A stretch of 64,000 nt of DNA from Bradyrhizobium symbiodeficiens (lineage in GTDB: Bacteria; Pseudomonadota; Alphaproteobacteria; Rhizobiales; Xanthobacteraceae), in NCBI RefSeq assembly GCF_002266465.3, contig NZ_CP029427.2:6450501-6514500 (forward strand). The letters are read 5' to 3'. The notes beneath the pieces are model-generated. The model worked only from the letters and a program-made list of their open reading frames with translations, ran no database searches and was not told the DNA's origin. A program made the position numbers and the translations under genes. This document shows positions 17,781 through 27,440 of this stretch, piece by piece; position 1 is the first letter of the stretch; every line of letters starts with the position of its first letter.

Positions 17781-19619
17781 TCACGCCACCGCGCGCTGGC
17801 GATACATCGCCTCGATCTCGGCGGCGTAACGCTTGTTCACGAAGCCGCGTTTCAGCTTCATGGTCGGCGTCAGCTCCTCGTCCTCCGGCGTGAGCTGGCG
17901 TTCGATCAGGTAGAATTTCTTGATGGTCTCGACGCGGGCGAAATTGCCGTTGACCTGCTCGATCTCGCGGCCGATCAGGCCCTGAATCTCCGTCGCCCGG
18001 CACAGGCTCGCGTAATTGGTGAAGGGAATGTCGTGGTCCTGGGCGAACTTCTCGACATTCTCCTGGTCGATCATCACGAGGCAAGTGAGGTACGGCCGCT
18101 TGTCGCCGATGACGACGGCATCGGAAATGTAAGGCGAGAATTTGAGCTGGTTCTCGATCTCGGACGGCGTCACGTTCTTGCCGCCGGAGGTGATGATGAT
18201 ATCCTTCATCCGGTCGGTGATCCGGACGAAGCCCTCGTTGTCGATGGTGCCGACATCGCCGGTGCGCAGCCAGCCGCGAGGATCGATCGCTTCGGCCGTC
18301 TTCTCCGGCTGGTTCAGATAGCCCATGAACAGGAAGTCACCCTTGATCAGGATCTCGCCATCGGGCGATAGCGCGACTTCGCCCCAGGGCACCGCGGTAC
18401 CGACCGAGCCGAGCTTGACCCTCTCCGTCGGCATCATGGTGGCGACGCCGCAATTCTCGGTCTGGCCGTAGACCTCGTGGATGTCGATGCCGAGCGCGAG
18501 ATACCAGCGGATCAGCTCCGGTGCGATCGGGGCGGCGCCGGTGAAGGCGGTACGGCAGCGATCGAGCCCGATCATGCGGCGGATGTTGCGGAATGCGAGC
18601 CGATAGGCGATCCGGCTTGCGAGGCGCAACGACAGCGGCGGCTGCTTGCCCTCAATCCGGTAATCGACCATGCGGTAGCCGATGGCGATGGCGCGGCGAT
18701 AGACCCATTGCTGCAGCGGGGTCGCATCCTTCAGCGCGATGGTGATGGCGGAGTAGAATTTTTCCCAGATGCGGGGGACCGCGAGGAAGATAGTCGGCTG
18801 TACCTCGCGCAGATTGTCCGGCACGGTCTCCGGGCTCTCGGCGAAGTTCATCACCGAGCCGAGCGCGACCGAGATGTAATAGCCGCCGATGCGCTCCGCG
18901 ACGTGGCAGAGCGGCAGGAAGATCAGTCGGTCCTCGTCCTCCCGCGCGGGGATGAAGTCGTTGGCGTGCCGCATCTGGTGCGTCACGCTGCGGTTGGCGT
19001 GCATCGCGCCCTTGGGCGGGCCGGTCGTGCCTGAGGTATAGACCAGGATGGCAAGATCGCCGGCGCTGCGGCTGTCGATCATCTCCTGCCACAGCGCCTC
19101 ACGGCCGACCATGTGATTGCGGCCGAGCGCGCGAAACTCGTCGAGCGACATCACCATGTCGTCGGAAAAGCCGCTGAGGCCCTCCATGTCGAACACGATG
19201 ATCCTCTGCAGGCTCGCGCAGCGCGCGCGGCAGGCGAGGATCTTGTCGAGCTGCTCCTCGTCCTCGGCGAAGATCACTTTTGTGCGGGAATCGTTGACGA
19301 GATATTCGACCTGGGACGACGCGTCGGTCGGATAGATTCCAGAGGACACGCCGCCCGCGCACAGGATGCCCATGTCGGCATGGACCCATTCCGGCACGGC
19401 GTTGGCGATGATGGAGGCGACGTCGCCGGGCATGAAGCCGATCGCGCGAAGCGCGTAGGCGATCTCCTTCGAGATCTCCAACCACTCGCCCCAGCTGGTC
19501 GGCTGCCAGATGCCGAATTTCTTCTCGCGGATGGCCGGCCGGTCGCCCCGCGTCTCCGCAGCGCGCAAGAAGCTCTTCGCGATCGTATCAGCGACCGTCA
19601 GCACCGCCGGTCGGGCCAT
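17781..19619 (-). CDS. AMP-dependent acyl-CoA synthetase/ligase (long-chain type)
   Basis: A 612-residue ANL-superfamily enzyme. The phosphate-binding loop YTSGTTGPPKG lies near residue 195, followed by the EVYGQTENCG adenylate-binding region and the hinge RTGDVGTIDNEGFVRITDR. It activates a carboxylic acid with ATP to the acyl-AMP and then the CoA thioester in the cytoplasm. A GGAGGAG sits before the ATG. Its place between the livF-type gene and the binding-protein gene suggests that it activates the acid brought in by that importer. The true substrate (long-chain or aromatic acid) cannot be read from the motifs. Confidence 0.92.
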   Translation of the reverse strand: MARPAVLTVADTIAKSFLRAAETRGDRPAIREKKFGIWQPTSWGEWLEISKEIAYALRAIGFMPGDVASIIANAVPEWVHADMGILCAGGVSSGIYPTDASSQVEYLVNDSRTKVIFAEDEEQLDKILACRARCASLQRIIVFDMEGLSGFSDDMVMSLDEFRALGRNHMVGREALWQEMIDSRSAGDLAILVYTSGTTGPPKGAMHANRSVTHQMRHANDFIPAREDEDRLIFLPLCHVAERIGGYYISVALGSVMNFAESPETVPDNLREVQPTIFLAVPRIWEKFYSAITIALKDATPLQQWVYRRAIAIGYRMVDYRIEGKQPPLSLRLASRIAYRLAFRNIRRMIGLDRCRTAFTGAAPIAPELIRWYLALGIDIHEVYGQTENCGVATMMPTERVKLGSVGTAVPWGEVALSPDGEILIKGDFLFMGYLNQPEKTAEAIDPRGWLRTGDVGTIDNEGFVRITDRMKDIIITSGGKNVTPSEIENQLKFSPYISDAVVIGDKRPYLTCLVMIDQENVEKFAQDHDIPFTNYASLCRATEIQGLIGREIEQVNGNFARVETIKKFYLIERQLTPEDEELTPTMKLKRGFVNKRYAAEIEAMYRQRAVA

Positions 19620-19710
19620 GCGCCTCTCCTCCCTGTCGCCTGCCTCCGCTGCCTGCCTTGCCGGCGGTCTCTGTTGCGGATGACAGGCTCATCTTACTGC
19701 CAGCTTGTCC

Positions 19711-20499
19711 TCACCGCCACGTCTTCTTCTTTTTCCAGCGCCGCTCGCCTCGGGCGCCCGCTTCCTTGGCGCCAAGGTAGAACTCCTGGATGTCCTGGGA
19801 ATGCATCAAGCGGTCGCAGCTGTCGTTCATCACGATGCGGCCGATCTCCAGCACGTAGCCGTAATGCGCCGTCTCCAGCGCCACTTTGGCGTTCTGCTCG
19901 ACCAGCAGGATCGACATGCCCTGCTCCTCGTTGACGCGGCGGATGATGGTGAAGATCTCCTTCACCAGCAGCGGCGACAGGCCGAGCGAGGGCTCGTCGA
20001 GCAGCAGCAGCGTTGGGCGGTTCATCAAGGCGCGTCCGATCGCCAGCATCTGCTGCTCGCCGCCGGAGAGCTGGCCGGCCGGCTGGTTGATGCGCTCCTT
20101 CAGCCGCGGGAAATAGCCGTAGACGCGCTCGATATCCTCCGCCACGCCGTCACGGTCCTTGCGCGGATAGGCGCCCATCATCAGGTTCTCGCGCACCGAC
20201 AGGAACGGAAACACCTCGCGCCCCTCCGGCACATGGCTGAGACCGAGCCGCACGATCCGGTCCGCCTCCATGCGCTGGATCGGCTTGCCCAAAAATTCGA
20301 TCGAGCCCTTCTGCGGGTCGAGAATGCCGGAGATGGTCTTCAGCACGGTGGTCTTGCCGGCGCCATTGGCACCCAGCAGCGTGACGATGCGGCCGCGCGG
20401 CACTTCCAGCGAGATGCCGCGGATGGCCATGATCGGCCCGTAATAGCTCTCGATGTTGGAGAGTTTCAGGATGATCTCGGGCTTGACGGCGGCGTCCAT
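19711..20499 (-). CDS. livF: ABC transporter ATPase, LivF family
   Basis: A 262-residue ATPase with Walker A GANGAGKTT, the LivF-specific HVPEGREVFPFLSVRENL segment, signature LSGGEQQMLAIGRAL and Walker B LLLLDEPSLGLSP. The C-terminus is unusually basic (RRWKKKKTWR). It powers the livHM-type permeases on the cytoplasmic face. It starts 3 bases after the end of livG, so the two are translated together. The symbol reflects family only, since the solute is probably not a branched-chain amino acid. Confidence 0.93.
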   Translation of the reverse strand: MDAAVKPEIILKLSNIESYYGPIMAIRGISLEVPRGRIVTLLGANGAGKTTVLKTISGILDPQKGSIEFLGKPIQRMEADRIVRLGLSHVPEGREVFPFLSVRENLMMGAYPRKDRDGVAEDIERVYGYFPRLKERINQPAGQLSGGEQQMLAIGRALMNRPTLLLLDEPSLGLSPLLVKEIFTIIRRVNEEQGMSILLVEQNAKVALETAHYGYVLEIGRIVMNDSCDRLMHSQDIQEFYLGAKEAGARGERRWKKKKTWR

Positions 20500-20502
20500 G
20501 CG

Positions 20503-21261
20503 TCAGGCTCCCAGATACGCGGCAACGACGTCGGGGTGCTGCTGCACCTCGGCGGGCGAGCCCATCGCCAGCACGCGGCCATAGTTGAGCGCGATGACGC
20601 GATCGGAGACGCGGTTGACCAGCGACATGTCGTGCTCGACCATCAGAACGGTGACGCCGAGCTCGCTCTTCATGTCGCGTATCCAGAACGACATGTCGTC
20701 GGTCTCCTCGACATTGAGGCCGGAGGACGGCTCGTCGAGCAGGATCAGCTTCGGCTCCGAGCACAGCGCGCGCGCCAACTCGATCACCTTGCGTACGCCG
20801 TAGGGCAGGCCGGAGATCAGCTTGTCGCGATAGGGCTCGAGGTCGAGGAATTCGATGACCTGCTCGACTCTGCGGCGGTGCACTTTCTCGTTGGCCCGTA
20901 CGCTCGGCAGGAACAGCAGCTCCTGCCAGAGCTGCGTGGTCGAGTGGCGATGCCGACCGACCAGGAGGTTGGAGAGCACGGTCGCATTCTCGAACAACTC
21001 GATGTTCTGGAAGGTGCGGGCGATGCCGAGCCTGGCGATGTCGTAGGGCGGCTCTTCCGTGATGTCCTGGTCCTCGAAGAAGATACGGCCCGAGGTCGGC
21101 CGGTAGATGCGCGAGATCAGGTTGAAGATCGAGCTCTTGCCCGCGCCGTTGGGGCCGATGATCGAGAGAATCTCGCCCCTCTCGACCGCGAACGAGACCG
21201 CATCGACCGCCTTGAGGCCGCCGAAGTGCAGCGACAAATTCTCGGCGCGGAAATAGCTCAT
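20503..21261 (-). CDS. livG: ABC transporter ATPase, LivG family
   Basis: A 252-residue ATPase with Walker A GPNGAGKSS, the LivG-type GIARTFQNIELF segment, the LPYGVRKVIELARAL signature region and Walker B LILLDEPSSGLN. Its ATG overlaps the last codon of livM in an ATGA arrangement (21258-21261), a sign of translational coupling. It forms the ATPase heterodimer with the LivF-type protein encoded immediately downstream. Confidence 0.93.
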   Translation of the reverse strand: MSYFRAENLSLHFGGLKAVDAVSFAVERGEILSIIGPNGAGKSSIFNLISRIYRPTSGRIFFEDQDITEEPPYDIARLGIARTFQNIELFENATVLSNLLVGRHRHSTTQLWQELLFLPSVRANEKVHRRRVEQVIEFLDLEPYRDKLISGLPYGVRKVIELARALCSEPKLILLDEPSSGLNVEETDDMSFWIRDMKSELGVTVLMVEHDMSLVNRVSDRVIALNYGRVLAMGSPAEVQQHPDVVAAYLGA

Positions 21262-22409
21262 CGGTTCCGCTCCGACTTCACGTAGATCTTCTGCCGCTTG
21301 AAAGTCGCGCGCTTGTAGAGCGGGAACAGCTGGAAGAACAGCTTGATCTTGAGCCAGCGGCCGTAGAGCCCGAGCGGCTCGAACAGCACGAACAGTACGA
21401 TGATGATGCCGTAGATCGCGCCTTTCAGGCCGTTGAGCGAGGCAAAGGCGGCGACGGTCGATTTGATGTTTCCCGCGGCGGCCGGGCCGGCGCCGAACGT
21501 CGCCGCGACCCCGGCGATCATGCCAGGCATGTCGTCCTTGAGGTACGTCAGGAACGGATCGATCATCACGATGAAGATCGCCCCCAGCACCGCGCCGTGC
21601 AGACTGAAAGTGCCGCCGATCAGGATCACGATGATGAACTCGATCGAGAGTTGCAGCGTGAACATCTCGGGCGAGATGAAAGAGAGCTTATGGGCGAACA
21701 GCACGCCGGCAAAGCCGGTAATCGCCGCCGAGATCGCGAACGACTTCACCTTGTAGAGCGAGACATTGATGCCCATGCTGCGCGCCGCCGTCTCACTGTC
21801 GCGGATCGCAACGAAGGCACGCCCCGTGGGCGAGCGCAGCAGATTGAGTGTGCCGACGATGGTCAGCACCAGCACGGCGAGGCAGAGAAAATAGAAGGTG
21901 GGGCTGTCGCGCGGCACCGTGACCCCGAGCAGCGACAGCGTCTTGACCCGCATGCCCTCGTTGCCGTTGGTCACGCTTTCCCAGCGCGCCAGGATCTCCT
22001 CGACGATCAAGGCGAAGGAGATGGTGGCGATGACGAGGTAGATGCCGGTCAGGCGCAGCGCGGGAAAGCCGACCATCGCGCCGATGATGCCGGTCAAACC
22101 TCCTGCGGCGAGGAAATAGACCGGGAACGGCACGTTATACTTTTGCAAATAGGCCGCCGTGTAGGCCCCGATGGCGAGGAAGGCGGCGTGGCCGAGCGAG
22201 GCCTGGCCGGTAAAGCCGGTCAGGATCAGCAGCGCGACCCCGACGGTCGCATAAATGCAGACGAAGACCAGTTGGCTCATCAGATAGCTGGAGAGCACAA
22301 ATGGCGCGATCAGCAGCAGGGCGAGCAGAATGCCGTAGGAGACGTAATAGCCCGAATGCGGGAACAGCTTGATGTCATCCTCATAGTCGGTCTTGAACAG
22401 GAAGCGCAT
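21258..22409 (-). CDS. livM: ABC transporter permease, LivM family
   Basis: A 383-residue inner-membrane permease of the BPD_transp_2 class. The ATG at 22409 (MRFLFKTDYEDD) is chosen because the upstream extension only mirrors livH. Several membrane segments precede the family motif GFTGQASLGHAAFLAIGAY and the IRDSETAARSMGIN loop. It lies 5 bases after livH and overlaps livG by 4 bases. A C-terminal extension after the last membrane segment (about 50 residues) includes basic stretches. Confidence 0.92.
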   Translation of the reverse strand: MRFLFKTDYEDDIKLFPHSGYYVSYGILLALLLIAPFVLSSYLMSQLVFVCIYATVGVALLILTGFTGQASLGHAAFLAIGAYTAAYLQKYNVPFPVYFLAAGGLTGIIGAMVGFPALRLTGIYLVIATISFALIVEEILARWESVTNGNEGMRVKTLSLLGVTVPRDSPTFYFLCLAVLVLTIVGTLNLLRSPTGRAFVAIRDSETAARSMGINVSLYKVKSFAISAAITGFAGVLFAHKLSFISPEMFTLQLSIEFIIVILIGGTFSLHGAVLGAIFIVMIDPFLTYLKDDMPGMIAGVAATFGAGPAAAGNIKSTVAAFASLNGLKGAIYGIIIVLFVLFEPLGLYGRWLKIKLFFQLFPLYKRATFKRQKIYVKSERNR

Positions 22410-22414
22410 GGCGT

Positions 22415-23290
22415 TCAGACCTTCTTGCGGACGTGGTGGCCGAACAGGCCTTCGGGCTTCAAGAGCAGCACGGCGAGCAGCACGAGGTATGGCGCGACAT
22501 CCTTCCAGCCTTCGGGCAGGTAGAAGCCGGCCATGCTCTCGATCACGCCGATCAGGACGCCGCCGACCACGGCGCCCGGGATCGAGCCGAACCCCCCGAG
22601 CACGGCCGCGGGAAACGCCTTCAGGCCGAGCACGAGGCCGACATTGGAATGGATGAAGGTGATTGGCGCCAGCAGCACACCAGCGCAGGTGGCGACCGCC
22701 GCGCTGATCGCCCAGACGATCGACACCACGCGCTTGACCGGAATGCCCATGTAGTAGGCCGCCAGCATGTTCTCGGAACTCGCACGCATCGCAGTACCGA
22801 GCGTGGTCTTGTTGAAGAACAGATAGAGCAGCGTGCACAGGATCATCGTCGCCGCGATCACCGACAGCTTGTCGTAGGCGAGCACCAGCGAGCCGATGCG
22901 CAGCACGCCGTGGCTGAACGGCGTCTCGATCTTCAGATCGTCGGTGCCCCAGATCATGCCGGCGATCGAGCGCAGGAAGTAGCCGAGGCCGATGGTGGCC
23001 ATGATGATCGAGAATTGCGGATAGCCGAGGATCGGCCGCACCACCACGCGCTCCGCCAGCATGCCGAACAGCGCCATTGCGGCCACCGCACCGGCAAAGC
23101 CGATCCAGTAGTTCAGGCCCATCATGCCGATGAAGGTAAAGGCGAAGAAGCCGCCGAGCATCATCAGGTCGCCCTGGGCGAAATTGACGACCTCGGTGGC
23201 CTTGTAGACGAGCACGAAGCCGAGCGCGATCAGGCCGTAGACGCAGCCGAGCGCAACACCGCTGACCAGCTGCTGAACGAAATCCAGCAT
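22415..23290 (-). CDS. livH: ABC transporter permease, LivH family
   Basis: A 291-residue permease; the ATG at 23290 (MLDFVQQLVSG) follows a GGGAGGA ribosome site, while the longer frame to 23515 is unlikely. Motifs include NFAQGDLMMLGGF near the N-terminus, MRASSENMLAAYYMGI and FPAAVLGGFGSIPGA. It is the first gene of the livHMGF-ligase-binding protein cluster, divergent from the ABC exporter genes that start near 23474. The promoter should lie in 23291-23470. Confidence 0.92.
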   Translation of the reverse strand: MLDFVQQLVSGVALGCVYGLIALGFVLVYKATEVVNFAQGDLMMLGGFFAFTFIGMMGLNYWIGFAGAVAAMALFGMLAERVVVRPILGYPQFSIIMATIGLGYFLRSIAGMIWGTDDLKIETPFSHGVLRIGSLVLAYDKLSVIAATMILCTLLYLFFNKTTLGTAMRASSENMLAAYYMGIPVKRVVSIVWAISAAVATCAGVLLAPITFIHSNVGLVLGLKAFPAAVLGGFGSIPGAVVGGVLIGVIESMAGFYLPEGWKDVAPYLVLLAVLLLKPEGLFGHHVRKKV

Positions 23291-23473
23291 TGACGCGCGT
23301 CCTCCCGATACAACCGGCGGTTCTTTTGACCGCCTTGCCGCATCTTGTGTCCAGTCGCTACGCAGTCGTTTCGCCGCGTTAGCGCCATTTGTCCGGAACC
23401 AATTCAGCCTGAACCGTTCAGCGCTGTCAACAAACGGTGACTTGCACGGCGACTTGCCATTAGTCCAATCCGG

Positions 23474-24313
23474 ATGACGGAATTTGCGGCAGCGCGATTC
23501 ATGGTGCCGAAACATCTTCAGGTCATGGTCGCGAGCGATGCAAAACCGGATGGTGTGGCCGTCATGAAGCCGGACAGCTCGGCGCTGGAAGTTAAGGGGT
23601 TAACGAAGCGTTTTGACCGTCTGGCGGTCGATAGCCTCGATCTCACCATCCACGCCGGCGAATTCTATGCGCTGGTGGGCCCCAACGGCGCCGGCAAGAC
23701 CACCACTTTGCGCATGGTTGCGGGCCTCTTGCGCCCCGATGCCGGCGCGGTCTCGATCTTCGGCATCGATGCGCTCGAAAACCCCGTCGCCGCCAAGCAG
23801 GTGATGGCGTGGGTCTCCGACGAACCGATGATCTACGACAAGCTGACGCCGCTCGAATATCTCGAATTCGTCGCCGGCCTCTGGGGCATCGCCCCGTCGG
23901 TCTCGGAGCCGGTCGCGCAGGACCTGCTCTCTTCGCTCGGTCTGGAGCCGCATCGGCACGAGCGTTGCGAAGGCTTTTCCAAGGGCATGCGCCAGAAGGT
24001 CGCGCTCGCCGGCGCGCTGGTGCACGACCCCCGCCTCATCATCCTCGACGAGCCGCTGACCGGGCTCGATGCCGTCTCCGCCCGCCACGTCAAGGGACTT
24101 CTCAGCGCGCGTGTCCACGCCGGCTGCACCGTCATCATGACCACCCATATTCTCGAGGTCGCCGAGCGCATGGCCGACCGCATCGGAGTGATCGCCTCGG
24201 GCCGCCTCGTCGCCGAGGGCACGCTGACCGAGCTGCGCCAGCAGAACGGCCATGCCGACACCAGCCTGGAGGATCTCTTCATCGCGCTGGTGACGCTTTC
24301 GGAAGCCGCATGA
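23474..24313 (+). CDS. ABC exporter ATP-binding protein
   Basis: An ATPase of up to 279 residues with Walker A GPNGAGKTT, signature FSKGMRQKVALAGAL and Walker B LIILDEPLTGLD, of the class that serves exporters such as CcmA/NatA-like or ABC-2 systems. The start is uncertain: ATGs at 23474, 23501, 23525 and 23564 are all in frame and none has a clear ribosome site; conserved family sequence begins at about residue 38 (LEVKGLTKRF). Its stop overlaps the ATG of the membrane protein gene that follows, so the pair forms one exporter. The substrate is unknown. Confidence 0.88.
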   Translation: MTEFAAARFMVPKHLQVMVASDAKPDGVAVMKPDSSALEVKGLTKRFDRLAVDSLDLTIHAGEFYALVGPNGAGKTTTLRMVAGLLRPDAGAVSIFGIDALENPVAAKQVMAWVSDEPMIYDKLTPLEYLEFVAGLWGIAPSVSEPVAQDLLSSLGLEPHRHERCEGFSKGMRQKVALAGALVHDPRLIILDEPLTGLDAVSARHVKGLLSARVHAGCTVIMTTHILEVAERMADRIGVIASGRLVAEGTLTELRQQNGHADTSLEDLFIALVTLSEAA

Positions 24314-25839
24314 GCTCGGCAACCGCGCTGTCCTGGTTCGCACGCCACGAGCTCCGGCTCGCCTGGCGCGAATGGTTCGCCATGATGACCGGAGGACGGC
24401 GCAAGCGGACGCGCGCCGCAATCATCGGCATGGTCTGCTTTGCCGCGCTGTTGCACCTGCCGGCCTGGGCGGTGATCGGCCGTTTCGCCGATCTGCAGCT
24501 GCCGCTCGACAAATCCTCGCTGATCGTGATCTCGGCGACGATCTTCCTCGCCTGGACCTTGATGCTGTCGCAGGCGATCGAATCGGTGACGCGGGTATTC
24601 TATGCCCGCGCCGATCTCGACCTGATCATGTCCTCGCCGGCGACGCTCGCCAATCTGTTCTCGGTCCGCATCGCCGCGATCGCGCTGACCGTCACCCTGA
24701 TCGCGCTGCTGTTCTCGACGCCCTTCATCGACGTGCTGGTGATCGGCGGCGGCGCACGCTGGCTCAGCGCATTCGGAGTGGTCGTCGTCATGGGCCTGTC
24801 GGCCGCGGCGGTCGCGATTGCCGTCACCATCCTGCTGTTTCGGCTGATAGGCCCGGCGCGGACACGCCTGATCGCCCAGATCCTCGCCGCGATCATCGGC
24901 GCCGGCTTCGTGATCGCGCTCCAGGTCGCCGCGATCATGTCCTACGGCACGCTGTCGCGCTTCACCATCCTGACGTCGGGCAGCGTGGCCGCGCATGCCC
25001 CCGACGTCGACAGCATCTGGTGGTGGCCGGCGCGGGCGGCGATGGGCGACAGCGAAGCGCTGCTGCTGCTCATGGCGCTCGCCCTGGTGCTGCTCGGAAG
25101 CGTCATGGCGATCTTCTCGCACCGCTTTGCCGACACGGCGATCGATGCCGCGGCCTACGGCACCTCCGGCAGCAAGCGCGCGAAGGAGCGCCCGTTCCGC
25201 GGCGGATCGCGGCAGCAGGCGCTGCGGCGCAAGGAATTCTTGCTGCTCTGGCGCGATCCCTGGCTGATCTCGCAGACCCTGATGCAGCTGCTCTATCTGG
25301 TGCCGCCGGCCTTACTGCTCTGGCGCAATTTTGCCGACAGCTCCGCGGCGCTGACCCTGATTACGCCGGTCGTGGTGATGGCGGCCGGACAGCTCGCCGG
25401 CGGGCTGGCCTGGCTGACGATCTCGGGCGAGGACGCCCCCGACCTGGTCGCGACTGCGCCACTGACGCCATCCAGCGTCATCCGCGCCAAGATCGAGGTG
25501 GTGCTGATAGCGATCGCTCTCATCTTCTGCCCGCTGATCGCCGCGCTCGCTTTCGCCGCACCGATCCAGGCTGCGATCAGTGCCGCCGCGATTATCATCA
25601 GCGCGGCCTCCGCGACCGCGATCCAGCTCTGGTTCCGGGTGCAAGCCCGGCGCAGCCAATTCCGCCGCCGCCAGACCTCGTCGCGGCTGGCCACGTTCGC
25701 CGAAGCTTTCTCCTCGATCGGCTGGGCCGCCAGCGCCGCGCTGCTACTTGCTTTGCCGATCGCCGGCCTTATCAGCGGTCTGATCACCGCGAGCCTCGTC
25801 GGGATCACCTGGAAGTTCAGCCCGAAACACGAGCAATAG
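24310..25839 (+). CDS. ABC exporter membrane subunit, about 10-12 membrane segments
   Basis: A 509-residue polytopic membrane protein starting at the ATG at 24310 in an ATGA overlap with the ATPase gene. Hydrophobic segments fill residues about 35-225 and 275-500, with a basic cytoplasmic stretch in the middle (SKRAKERPFRGGSRQQALRRKEF). This resembles the two-half layout of ABC-2-like permeases. No family name can be read with certainty. By context it is the transmembrane partner of the ATPase just upstream. Confidence 0.85.
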   Translation: MSSATALSWFARHELRLAWREWFAMMTGGRRKRTRAAIIGMVCFAALLHLPAWAVIGRFADLQLPLDKSSLIVISATIFLAWTLMLSQAIESVTRVFYARADLDLIMSSPATLANLFSVRIAAIALTVTLIALLFSTPFIDVLVIGGGARWLSAFGVVVVMGLSAAAVAIAVTILLFRLIGPARTRLIAQILAAIIGAGFVIALQVAAIMSYGTLSRFTILTSGSVAAHAPDVDSIWWWPARAAMGDSEALLLLMALALVLLGSVMAIFSHRFADTAIDAAAYGTSGSKRAKERPFRGGSRQQALRRKEFLLLWRDPWLISQTLMQLLYLVPPALLLWRNFADSSAALTLITPVVVMAAGQLAGGLAWLTISGEDAPDLVATAPLTPSSVIRAKIEVVLIAIALIFCPLIAALAFAAPIQAAISAAAIIISAASATAIQLWFRVQARRSQFRRRQTSSRLATFAEAFSSIGWAASAALLLALPIAGLISGLITASLVGITWKFSPKHEQ

Positions 25840-25930
25840 GTGCGACACGGACGCACTGGCGATCCCACCCCATTGGCGCAGCGCCGCATTGCACGCTAGA
25901 CTTCGTTGTGAAGTCATCGGGGACGGATCC

Positions 25931-26743
25931 ATGCGGCGACTGGTTTCGGCGGCTCTGGCGCTGTTCGGCGCATTCCTGACACCTGCCCTCGCCCAGCAGC
26001 CACAGCGCAGCGAGTGCCTGGCGATGGCCAACGCGGCCCCGCGGGCCACGCCGGTTGCGTTTCGGCCGGCAGCCGGCACGGCTGAGGTCGAGATCACCTA
26101 TGCCGGCCACTCCACCTATTTCATCGACACGCCTGGCGGCTTGCGCATCGCGACCGACTACAGTGGCGCCTACCAGGTGGGACGGCTGCCCGACGTCGTG
26201 ACCATGAACCGCGCCCACAGCACGCATTACTCCCTGTTCCCCGACAAGCGCATTCCTCGCGTGCTGCATGGCTGGAGTGAGGACGGCAAGCCGGCGATCG
26301 TGTCGGAGCGCATCAGTGACACTTTCATCCGCAATGTCACCACCGACATCCGCCGCTATTTCGGCGACGACGCCGGCACCGACATGATCCGCGACGGCAA
26401 TTCGATCTTCATCTTCGAGGTCGCCGGCCTCTGCATCGGCCATCTCGGCCACCTCCATCACAAGCTTGACGACAGCCATTTCGCCCAGATCGGACGGCTC
26501 GATATCGTGATGGTGCCGATCGACGGCACCTACACCATGTCGCTGGACGGTGTTTCCGACATCACCAAGCGGTTGCGCGCCTCGGTGGTGCTGCCCATGC
26601 ACCGCTTTGCCACCCCGCTCGACGATTTCATGCACCGCATCGGCCAGCAGTTCGAGATCGACCGGCGCTCCGGGCGGTCATTCCGGATGTCACGGGATGC
26701 GCTGCCGCCGAAGCCGACGGTGATCATTCTCGACGGGGTCTGA
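25931..26743 (+). CDS. Periplasmic metallo-beta-lactamase-fold hydrolase (UlaG-like)
   Basis: A 270-residue protein with an N-terminal signal peptide (MRRLVSAALALFGAFLTPALA). It has the MBL-superfamily opening ITYAGHSTYFIDTPGG and a later GHLGHLHHKL segment that supplies metal-binding histidines, as in the UlaG-like Lactamase_B_3 group; the first histidine cluster is shortened relative to classical HxHxDH. The ATG at 25931 follows GGGGACGG. The substrate is unknown; it is more likely a general hydrolase than a beta-lactamase. The next gene follows after 64 bases on the same strand. Confidence 0.8.
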   Translation: MRRLVSAALALFGAFLTPALAQQPQRSECLAMANAAPRATPVAFRPAAGTAEVEITYAGHSTYFIDTPGGLRIATDYSGAYQVGRLPDVVTMNRAHSTHYSLFPDKRIPRVLHGWSEDGKPAIVSERISDTFIRNVTTDIRRYFGDDAGTDMIRDGNSIFIFEVAGLCIGHLGHLHHKLDDSHFAQIGRLDIVMVPIDGTYTMSLDGVSDITKRLRASVVLPMHRFATPLDDFMHRIGQQFEIDRRSGRSFRMSRDALPPKPTVIILDGV

Positions 26744-26807
26744 GGCGCAATTTTCTCCAAGCTGGCCGTCGGCCGGTCGTGCTGATCTCCCGCGAGAGGA
26801 GATCAAC

Positions 26808-27329
26808 ATGACCTATTTTGCGAGATTGTTGCACGCGGACGGACCAAATCCCGAGCACGCCGCGGCGCTCCGGCTTTACGGCCGCTTCGTCGGTGACTGG
26901 GACGCCGAGATCACCGCTCACGGCCCGGATGCGACGAAACATACCGCCCCCGGCGAAATCCATTTTGGCTGGGTGCTGGAGGGCCGTGCCGTCCAGGACG
27001 TCTGGATCATCCCCCGCCGGGCAAGCAGCCCGGCCTTTCCGATCGCCGGCAACTGGTACGGCACGACGCTGCGCGTCTACGATCCGACCATCGATGCGTG
27101 GCGAATTTCCTGGTTCGATCCCGGCCGGAGCGTGTTCCGCCAGCAGATCGGTCGTCCGCGGGGCGATGACATCGTGCAGGAAGGCACGACCGAAGCCGGC
27201 GAACTGACGCGCTGGAGCTTTACGGACATCACCGGCGATTCCTTCCATTGGCTTGGCGAGGTCAAGCCTGTCACGGCAGTGGGCTGGCGGTTGGTGGTGG
27301 ATGTGAGGGCAAGGCGGCGCAAGGGCTGA
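26808..27329 (+). CDS. Conserved protein of unknown function, possibly a beta-barrel (lipocalin-like) fold
   Basis: A 173-residue soluble protein behind a strong GAGAGGAGATCAAC-ATG start signal. It has no signal peptide or membrane segment. Repeated short beta-like stretches (GRFVGDWDAEITAHG, GEIHFGWVLEGRAVQDVW, WYGTTLRVYDPTIDAWRISW) resemble DUF1579-type proteins with a small barrel. I do not recognise a catalytic motif. It may be co-transcribed with the upstream hydrolase and the downstream amidohydrolase. Confidence 0.75.
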   Translation: MTYFARLLHADGPNPEHAAALRLYGRFVGDWDAEITAHGPDATKHTAPGEIHFGWVLEGRAVQDVWIIPRRASSPAFPIAGNWYGTTLRVYDPTIDAWRISWFDPGRSVFRQQIGRPRGDDIVQEGTTEAGELTRWSFTDITGDSFHWLGEVKPVTAVGWRLVVDVRARRRKG

Positions 27330-27440
27330 CGACAGCCGCTGTGCTCGCGGCGACAGGTGCGGTTGCATGGCGCGCGCTGCCGCGTGGCGAGATAAGATGC
27401 TAGGCTCCCATCACAAAAGACATAGAGGGAGCGAGCGCAG

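Noticed and set aside
23395..23418. GGAAC-N15-CGTT upstream of the ABC exporter ATPase gene
   Set aside because: The spacer is one or two bases short of the EcfG consensus of 16-17, and the start of the gene is itself unclear.
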